Assembly (NCBI GenBank): GCA_963828285.1
Contig: CAWHEB010000002.1
Span: 1,570,187-1,634,186 of the forward strand
Direction: 5' to 3'
Source of the DNA: DAIOEK01 sp963828285
Lineage (GTDB): Bacteria; Chloroflexota; Anaerolineae; Anaerolineales; Anaerolineaceae
DNA: 64,000 nucleotides
The position numbers were made by a program, and so were the translations under genes. The notes beneath the pieces were generated by a model. The model was given only the letters and a program-made list of their open reading frames with translations. It had not been told where the DNA came from and searched no databases. Numbering within the stretch: position 1 is the stretch's first letter; every line of letters begins with the position of its first letter. Shown piece by piece: positions 57,740-64,000 of the stretch.

Positions 57740-59325
57740 AGCAAGCATCTACCAAAAATCAGCTCAAAGACCTCCTGGGAAGAATCCCATTTACAGCCGA
57801 ATTGTATTGGATGCTCCGGCAGCCGGATAAACCCATTCGCAGCCGGTTCACGCTAAAAGAGTTACAGTCCCGGGTACCAGAGCTAGTCATGCAGACTGCC
57901 GGCTTTGCCGAACAATCCAAGCCTGGAAAAAAAGTTCTTATCTTCGCTACTCTACATTACTGGATCGAACAGGCTGCATTATTGGGACTTACCTTGGCAG
58001 GTCAAGGACACGAGGTTACTCTGGCATATTTACCGTATGCAGATTGGCAAAAACCGATCAACCGGTTCGATCTTCGCCGTCAGGATATCTACGCCAGATA
58101 TGTTCTCGAAAAATGCCAGCCGTATTTAAAGGTAATCTCACTCTTGAATTACCCAAATGGGCAGCGTTTACCGGAAAAACTCCAGCAAGATGTGAATCTC
58201 GTCAGTCAATATGACGCGCAATATACTCTCCAGGTTGAAGAAGTGGATGAAGACAACGATGTTTATCAAATGCGAGTACTTCGTAATAAATATGCCGCAG
58301 AGAAACTTCTCACTTTGATGACAGATCTGACACCAGATGTGGTAACAGTGCCGAATGGCACAATTCAGGAACTTGGAATCGCATATCGGGTTGCCCGTTT
58401 TCTCAACACAACTGTAACTACATATGAATTTAGCGATCAAAAAGACCGTATCTGGCTAGCGCAAAATGATGAGATCATGCGACAGGAGACTGACGCCATG
58501 TGGCTTGCCAAAAAAGTTCTTCCCTTTACCGACGAGCAGAAGGAAAGGATACAGGCTTTATACCAAGCTCGAGTACAGGGAAAGACCTGGGAAAACTTTG
58601 TCCGTAACTGGCAGTCTGTGGAACGTGCAGGTAGAAACCATGCTGCACAATCTCTTGGATTGGACAACCGACCGATCGTTCTGTTGGCAACCAACGTCCT
58701 AGGAGACAGTTTGACCCTTGGTCGGCAGGTTTTTAGCAAGAATATGGCTGATTGGATAACCCGCAGTGTGCAATACTTAGCTGCGCGTAAAGATATCCAG
58801 TTGGTTATTCGGGTACACCCAGGCGAAATCCTCACTCATGGTCCGTCAATGGTTGATGTTGTTCGCAAATCGCTACCGGAAATTCCGGAGAATATTCACT
58901 TAGTGCTACCTACTGATAAAACCAATACTTACGACCTAATAGAGATGGCTGATCTTGGATTGGTCTACACTACGACCACTGGTATGGAGATGGCGATGAG
59001 TGGAGTGCCTGTGATTGTGGCTGGTTTTACTCACTATCGCAGCCGTGGATTCACCCATGATCCTAACAGTTATGAAGAATACTTTAATAAGCTTGATGAA
59101 TTACTGAAGGACCCTGCCAAAACCAGATTATCGGTAGAACAGACCGAGCAAGCCTGGCATTATGCATACTGTTTCTTCTTTGAATATGCGATCCCATTCC
59201 CCTGGCGGGTGGTGGATATGTGGAAGGACCTTAAAGAGAGACCAATCCCATACGTTTTGGGTGAAGGTATGGGAAAATATTCAAATACATTCCGGTTCAT
59301 AACCGGTGATCCTATTCAGTGGTAG
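57736..59325 (+). CDS. Capsule/surface-polysaccharide synthesis transferase (GT-B like)
   Basis: 529 residues, no membrane segment. The N-terminal Rossmann part (KVLIFATLHYWIEQAALLGLTLAG) and the C-terminal part (QLVIRVHPGEILTHGPSM, NTYDLIEMADLGLVYTTTTGMEMAMSGVPVIV) have the layout of KpsC/CDP-glycerol transferase-like enzymes. The RVHPGE and TTTTGMEMAMSGVPV motifs fit nucleotide-phosphate binding. The exact reaction is not recognised. It is placed directly after wzt, overlapping it, so it probably acts on the exported glycan. Confidence 0.75.
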   Translation: MKQASTKNQLKDLLGRIPFTAELYWMLRQPDKPIRSRFTLKELQSRVPELVMQTAGFAEQSKPGKKVLIFATLHYWIEQAALLGLTLAGQGHEVTLAYLPYADWQKPINRFDLRRQDIYARYVLEKCQPYLKVISLLNYPNGQRLPEKLQQDVNLVSQYDAQYTLQVEEVDEDNDVYQMRVLRNKYAAEKLLTLMTDLTPDVVTVPNGTIQELGIAYRVARFLNTTVTTYEFSDQKDRIWLAQNDEIMRQETDAMWLAKKVLPFTDEQKERIQALYQARVQGKTWENFVRNWQSVERAGRNHAAQSLGLDNRPIVLLATNVLGDSLTLGRQVFSKNMADWITRSVQYLAARKDIQLVIRVHPGEILTHGPSMVDVVRKSLPEIPENIHLVLPTDKTNTYDLIEMADLGLVYTTTTGMEMAMSGVPVIVAGFTHYRSRGFTHDPNSYEEYFNKLDELLKDPAKTRLSVEQTEQAWHYAYCFFFEYAIPFPWRVVDMWKDLKERPIPYVLGEGMGKYSNTFRFITGDPIQW

Positions 59326-59328
59326 TCT

Positions 59329-60165
59329 ATGGCAAATTCAGAGATCAAACAGGAAGTACGCAGATTTTATGACCAGGTCGGATGGCAAGTTGGAATCTGA
59401 CGGGTTGTACCAAAATGCACATTACGAAGATCTTCGTCCAGTTTCTGCGGAGTATATTCACCGTTGCCATACCCGGGTTGGGCGTCATCTGAAATCGGAC
59501 AGGCAAGTATCTTCTCGATGCGGGTTCCGGTCCGGTCCAGTATGAAGAATACATGGAATATCTTCGTGGTTACCAGTATCGGGTTTGCGCAGATATTTCG
59601 ATCGTTGCATTAATGGAAGCTCGCAAGAAGTTGGGTGATCGGGGACTATATGTTGTTATGGATATTGCCAATCTCCCTTTCAAGGCGAATACATTTGAAG
59701 GGGTCATGTCCATGCACACCATCCATCATCTTCCACGTGAGGACCATCAACAGGCTTATGGCGAACTGTATCGTGTGCTGCAACCTGGAAACACTGCAGT
59801 CATTGTCAACGGTTGGAGCGATCCCGGTCTGGTCGGTTGGATCGATCGATTGGTCAAGAATTTCAACCGAACCCGAAAACAGATCAGTCGTCAGGTAAGA
59901 TCGCAGAAAACACCAAAAAGCAGGTGAAAGAAAAAGGGACATATGTCCAAAAATATAATGCCGCTTGGTTGAAACAGGAACTTTCTGGGAATCACCCCGA
60001 TCGAGATCCTGGTCTGGCGAAGTGCCAGTGTTCGTTTTCTTCGGACTTTTATACACACCTGGCTGGGTGGAAAATATTGGCTCAGATTACTTTTCAATTT
60101 GGAAGAACGATATCCGCATTTCTTTGGAGAGAATGGACAATATCCGTTGATATTGATGAAAAAGT
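59329..60165 (+). pseudogene. SAM-dependent methyltransferase, at least four frameshifts
   Basis: From the ATG at 59329, the product can be followed through four frame changes (near 59390, 59500, 59895 and 59990) to the stop at 60163-60165, giving about 278 residues. Motif I appears as YLLDAGSGPVQYEEY, followed by CADISIVALMEARK, MDIANLPFKANTFEGVMSMHTIHHL and a conserved tail (HTWLGGKYWLRLLFNLEE). All motifs are kept and no extra stop codon appears once frames are joined. The density of indels is nevertheless high, so either this is a recent pseudogene or a poorly sequenced patch. The likely role is methylation of a sugar or polysaccharide end. Confidence 0.7.
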
Positions 60166-60253
60166 AAACCCAATATCATAATGAAATTTAGATCGGGAAA
60201 TGTGGATATCATTTAGACTTTCCTCGGATCACTGGAAGAAAGAAGGAACAGGC

Positions 60254-61240
60254 ATGAATTGGAATGAAAAAGTTGTACTGGTAACTGGTGGTACGGGATC
60301 TTTTGGAAAGAAATTTATCGATGTGATGCTTCGGGATTATCATCCGGCAAAGATCATCATCTACAGCCGGGATGAATTGAAACAGCATGAGATGCGCGTC
60401 AAAGGATTTGATCATTCAACCCTTCGGTACTTCATTGGGGATGTTCGTGACCTGGACCGGATGAATCGGGCAATGCAGGGTGTGGATATTGTGATCCATG
60501 CTGCAGCATTGAAACAGGTGCCAGCATGCGAATACAATCCAATGGAAGCGATCAAGACAAACATCCTCGGAAGCAGCAATGTTATCGACGCAGCATTGAA
60601 TACAGGTGTGGAAAAGGTTTTAGCACTCAGTACCGATAAGGCGGTGAATCCGGTCAACTTGTATGGGGCTACCAAACTAGCCGCCGAGAAACTTTTTGTT
60701 CAATCCAATGCCTATGCTGGAAATAAAAGAACCCGTTTTGCCTGTACCCGTTATGGGAATGTGGTTGGCAGCCGCGGAAGTGTTGTTCCCATCTTCCTGA
60801 AGCAAAAGGGAAGTGGCGAACTTACACTGACTGACAACCGCATGACACGTTTCTGGTTATCGCTCGACCAAGGGGTGAAATTCGTGATCAAGTGTGTTGA
60901 AGAGATGCATGGCGGAGAAGTATTTGTTCCCAAGATTCCGTCAATGAACATGGTGGATTTGGCAACTGCGATCGCCCCTGAAGCAAAGACCAGGGTCGTC
61001 GGTATCCGTCCTGGTGAAAAACTGCACGAAGTTCTTATCTCAGAAGATGAAGCACGAACGACAGTTGAGCTGGATGAAATGTATGTTGTTCAACCCGCAG
61101 AAGTTCTCTGGTTTGGTCAGGAATGGAAAGCTGTTGGAAAACCCGTCGCAGATGGTTTCAGGTATGCCAGCAATAATAATAACGAGTGGTTGGATATTCC
61201 GGCGATCCGAAGTATTATCGCCAATGTAGAAATTGAATAG
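60254..61240 (+). CDS. pseB: UDP-GlcNAc 4,6-dehydratase (inverting), PseB-like
   Basis: 328 residues: TGGTGSFGKKF, IIIYSRDELKQHEMR, YFIGDVRDLDRM, HAAALKQVPACEYNPMEAIKTN, LSTDKAVNPVNLYGATKLAAEK and TRYGNVVGSRGSVVP. These follow PseB more closely than the FnlA/WbjB relatives. PseB starts the pseudaminic acid pathway from UDP-GlcNAc. The ATG at 60254 follows GAAGGAACA; the frame extends upstream without a site. A PseC aminotransferase does not follow, so the final sugar is uncertain. Confidence 0.88.
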   Translation: MNWNEKVVLVTGGTGSFGKKFIDVMLRDYHPAKIIIYSRDELKQHEMRVKGFDHSTLRYFIGDVRDLDRMNRAMQGVDIVIHAAALKQVPACEYNPMEAIKTNILGSSNVIDAALNTGVEKVLALSTDKAVNPVNLYGATKLAAEKLFVQSNAYAGNKRTRFACTRYGNVVGSRGSVVPIFLKQKGSGELTLTDNRMTRFWLSLDQGVKFVIKCVEEMHGGEVFVPKIPSMNMVDLATAIAPEAKTRVVGIRPGEKLHEVLISEDEARTTVELDEMYVVQPAEVLWFGQEWKAVGKPVADGFRYASNNNNEWLDIPAIRSIIANVEIE

Positions 61241-61248
61241 GAGAAATT

Positions 61249-62199
61249 ATGCGTATCCTGATCACTGGGGCAAGCGGATTGCTGGGTATAAACCTGGCAA
61301 TGGAAGCATCAAAAAAGCATGAGGTGTACGGGGTTGTGAATTCACAACCACTCAAGAATCCACCATTTAAATGCATTGTTGCAGATCTTCTTGCACAGGA
61401 TGCGTACAAAGAGATCTTCGAACAAGTCAGACCTGATTGGGTGATCCACTGTGCTGCTTTAGCCAGTCTAGAAGAATGCGAGCAGGATCCGGCATTTGCT
61501 GAATTAATGAACACCATTTTACCCGGCGAAATTGCCACAATAACTCGTGGACGAGCGCGATTGCTCCACATTTCCACGGACGCAGTCTATGATGGACAAA
61601 TCGGGAATTATTCAGAAGACGACGAACCAAATCCAGTCAGTGTATATGGAAAGACAAAGCTTAATGGTGAATGGTCTACCATCGAGGCTGATCCTGATGC
61701 ATTGATCACCCGGGTTAATTTATTCGGTTGGAGTTTCAAAGGAAAACGCAGTCTTGCTGAATGGTTCTTCTACAATCTTCAAGCTGGTAAGCACGTCAAG
61801 GGTTTTACTGATGTTCATTTTTGCCCCATCCTGGCAAATGACCTTTCGATGATTCTACTGAGGATGATGAAACAGCAATTATCAGGTCTTTATAATGTGG
61901 TTGGTGCAGAATGTGTCAGTAAATACGAATTCGGGAAAGCATTAGCAGAAACCTTCCAACTCGATTCGTCTCTTCTTCATCCAATTTCTGTCAATGATTT
62001 TGGTTTGAAAGCTTTTCGCGGAAATAACCTAAGCCTTAAGACTGATAAATTATCCACAGACCTGGGACAAGTTCTCCCTGGCTTTTCCACAGGTTTGAAA
62101 CAATTTGCAGCACTTTTTCAACAGGGTTATCCACAGGAATTAAGAAAGATGGTGGATAACTCGAATAGAGATATCAATCCATACAAAAATGGAGGTTGA
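61249..62199 (+). CDS. RmlD-like sugar nucleotide reductase
   Basis: 316 residues, SDR fold: MRILITGASGLLGINLA, VIHCAALASLEECEQDP, LLHISTDAVYDG, Tyr-x3-Lys in SVYGKTKLNGEW, and a substrate domain with CPILANDLSMILLRM. It resembles dTDP-4-dehydrorhamnose reductases, but the neighbouring genes suggest that it reduces a keto-sugar formed by the PseB-like enzyme. It has GGAGA upstream and lies 8 nt after pseB. Confidence 0.82.
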   Translation: MRILITGASGLLGINLAMEASKKHEVYGVVNSQPLKNPPFKCIVADLLAQDAYKEIFEQVRPDWVIHCAALASLEECEQDPAFAELMNTILPGEIATITRGRARLLHISTDAVYDGQIGNYSEDDEPNPVSVYGKTKLNGEWSTIEADPDALITRVNLFGWSFKGKRSLAEWFFYNLQAGKHVKGFTDVHFCPILANDLSMILLRMMKQQLSGLYNVVGAECVSKYEFGKALAETFQLDSSLLHPISVNDFGLKAFRGNNLSLKTDKLSTDLGQVLPGFSTGLKQFAALFQQGYPQELRKMVDNSNRDINPYKNGG

Positions 62200-62200
62200 T

Positions 62201-63265
62201 ATGCAAATCAAGATTGGTGATATATCCATCGGAATGGGTTATCCAACCTACTTCATCGCGGACATATCCGCCAACCACGATGGAGATCTTGAGCGCGCGA
62301 AACTGTTAATCCGCCTAGCCAAAGAATCTGGAGCGAATGCCGCAAAATTCCAGAACTTCCAAGCTGCAAGGATCGTATCGGATTATGGGTTCAGGCAGAT
62401 GGGCTCACAAATTTCCCACCAATCCAAATGGAAAAAGTCGGTCTTTGAAGTTTACAAAGATGCTTCTATTCCTTTCGATTGGACCCCGATTCTTAAAGCG
62501 GAATGCGATAAAGTTGGAATCGATTATTTCTCCTCCCCTTATGATTTCGATGCGATTGATATGTTAAATGCTTACGTTCCTGCTTATAAGATCGGATCCG
62601 GTGATATTACCTGGGATGAAACGCTGATTCGTATGGCGAATACCGGGAAACCGATATTATTGGCAACCGGGGCATCTAACATTGGCGAAGTGCAGAGGGC
62701 TATGCATATTCTACTGTCCATAAATAAACAGATTGTACTTATGCAGTGCAATACCAATTACACAGCAAGCCTTGAAAACTTTGACCACATTCATTTGCGT
62801 GTATTAGAAACATACCACCTGATGTTCCCTGATGTAATTCTGGGATTGTCAGATCACACACCCGGTCATGCAACGGTTCTTGGGGCGGTTGCCTTGGGCG
62901 CACGAGTAATCGAGAAACACTTTACCGATGACACAACCAGGGTAGGTCCTGACCATCCTTTCTCGATGACACCCGCCACCTGGCGTGATATGGTCGATCG
63001 AACCCGTGAGCTGGAAAGGGCGCTTGGCTCCGCGGATAAAGTGGTTAATGACAATGAAGCTCAAACCGCCTTGGTTCAGCGCAGATGTATCCGTGCGGGA
63101 CGCGACCTCAAGGTTGGCGAAACGATCACCCGGGATATGTTGGATGTACTTCGCCCGGTCGTTCCTGGTGCTATACTGCCTTATGAGATTCCGACTTTGA
63201 TTGGTAACACAATAATTAAGGATATTCCTGCTGGGAAAGAACTCCGCTGGACGGATATCGGATGA
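62201..63265 (+). CDS. NeuB-family nonulosonate synthase with SAF domain
   Basis: 354 residues: a TIM barrel with FIADISANHDGDLERAKLLI, AAKFQNF, YFSSPYDFDAIDML, AYKIGSGDIT, LGLSDHTPG and VIEKHFTDD..GPDHPFS, and a C-terminal antifreeze-like SAF domain (RRCIRAGRDLKVGETITRDMLDVLRP). NeuB/PseI/LegI enzymes condense phosphoenolpyruvate with a six-carbon amino sugar to make sialic-, pseudaminic- or legionaminic-type acids. The ATG at 62201 follows GGAGGTTGAT. Together with the PseB-like enzyme it suggests a nine-carbon acidic sugar in the surface glycan. Confidence 0.88.
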   Translation: MQIKIGDISIGMGYPTYFIADISANHDGDLERAKLLIRLAKESGANAAKFQNFQAARIVSDYGFRQMGSQISHQSKWKKSVFEVYKDASIPFDWTPILKAECDKVGIDYFSSPYDFDAIDMLNAYVPAYKIGSGDITWDETLIRMANTGKPILLATGASNIGEVQRAMHILLSINKQIVLMQCNTNYTASLENFDHIHLRVLETYHLMFPDVILGLSDHTPGHATVLGAVALGARVIEKHFTDDTTRVGPDHPFSMTPATWRDMVDRTRELERALGSADKVVNDNEAQTALVQRRCIRAGRDLKVGETITRDMLDVLRPVVPGAILPYEIPTLIGNTIIKDIPAGKELRWTDIG

Positions 63266-64000
63266 AAATTCTTTATTTTTCCAGAGATTACTGTCCGCAT
63301 GATCATCGATTTCTCACTGCGATTCGAGATGCTGGGAATGACACCTATTACCTGCGTCTCGAAGATTCCGGGAGAAAACTTGAAATCGAGAATTCTACCG
63401 GATGGTGTCACGAATATCTCCTGGAAAGGTACAGGAACACGGTTCAATCCTTGGGAAACTGTTTCTTATGTGTTGAGTTTGAAGAAAGTACTTCAAGAAG
63501 TCAAACCCGATCTCTTACATGCCGGTCCAATTCAATCAGTTGGATTCGTTTCCGCGTTAAGTGGATTCCACCCTTTGGTTAGCATGTCCTGGGGATTTGA
63601 TCTTATGCAACACGCTGACCGTTCTGCCTGGTCAAGGTGGGTTACTCGTAATGTCCTCAGTAAGTCTGATTGGTTATTTGGCGATTGTAAAGCGGTGTTA
63701 AAAAAGCGAATCATTATGGTTATGATTTGAAGAACTCCACATATTTTCCTTGGGGTGTGGATCTAGATTATTTCAAACCAGGAGAGAACAATGCCATTTG
63801 TGAGCAACTCGGCTGGAAGGATGCATTCTGTTTTCTCTGCAACCGTTCATGGGAACCTCAATACGGTGTAGATATTGTAGCAAAAGCATTTGTGATCGCA
63901 GCAAATCAAAATCCCAAAATAAGGATGATCATGACTGGCAGCGGATCACAATCCGGACTGTTGCATCAAATATTCTCTGAAGCCGCTTTGCTTGACCGGG
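63262..64000 (+). pseudogene. Glycosyltransferase family 4-like protein, two frameshifts, cut by right edge
   Basis: From the ATG at 63262 (overlapping the NeuB-like gene), the N-terminal GT4 domain reads KILYFSRDYCPHDHRFLTAI, DLLHAGPIQSVGFVSA and SMSWGFDLMQHA. It continues to YFPWGVDLDYFKPGENN and FLCNRSWEPQYGVDIVAKAF, the linker and donor-domain start of GT4 enzymes. The frame changes near 63390 (one extra base) and in the A6 run at about 63701-63706 (one base missing). The gene leaves the window before the EX7E motif. It probably adds a sugar to the cluster's glycan. Confidence 0.75.

Overview
The window looks like a piece of chromosome from a Chloroflexota bacterium, most likely class Anaerolineae. 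This is inferred from gene content: PT-rich linkers in secreted proteins, HrcA/CIRCE control of dnaK, a YukD-like ubiquitin/E1/E2/JAMM operon, and HAAS, GH13 and YbaY-type proteins. I could not run a 16S comparison. No phage, insertion sequence, integrase or CRISPR array was seen.

Layout. 1-3198: tail of a minus-strand membrane-protein locus, a DUF1521 (NopE1-type autocleavage) protein and a sulfatase-like membrane enzyme. 3310-8997: a complete rRNA operon (16S, tRNA-Ile, tRNA-Ala, 23S, 5S) with two tandem promoters, an intrinsic terminator between them and another at the end. 9158-16842: a tandem pair of secreted subtilases. The first reads through apart from two +1 indels in G runs; the second is a true relic that has lost catalytic residues. 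16927-23149 (minus): a MacAB-like efflux system with a lipoprotein and a two-component pair. 23307-24020: rpsU-infA behind a leader that resembles a transcription attenuator. 24069-27188: GH13 enzyme, YbaY-type lipoprotein and small holin-like membrane protein.

27284-33943 is the most interesting part: a seven-gene operon encoding a complete ubiquitin-like system. It contains an E1 fused to a GntR-type DNA-binding domain, a four-helix membrane protein with a C-terminal RING-like zinc finger, a Ubl-E2 fusion, a free Ubl ending in Ala-Gly, a JAMM isopeptidase, a membrane FHA protein and a membrane VWA protein. A consensus promoter with a GntR-type dyad on the start site precedes it, suggesting that the E1 represses its own operon.

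33948-42128: MscS channel and DUF554 protein (minus), an Lrp-controlled agmatine catabolic pair (agmatine deiminase and putrescine carbamoyltransferase), and a degenerate sensor paired with an intact hybrid sensor kinase. 42163-47865: CIRCE-hrcA-grpE-dnaK-dnaJ-prmA heat-shock operon. 47978-52856: diguanylate cyclase, M48 protease, PadR-HAAS pair. 52865-64000: a surface polysaccharide cluster (winged-helix regulator, glycosyltransferases, GDP-fucose synthase, Wzm/Wzt ABC exporter, PseB-, RmlD- and NeuB-like sugar enzymes) running off the right edge.

Several otherwise well-conserved genes (first subtilase, response regulator, sensor kinase, M48 protease, methyltransferase, last glycosyltransferase) are split by one to four single-base indels. 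Sequencing or assembly error is the simplest explanation, so these genes may be intact in the organism.
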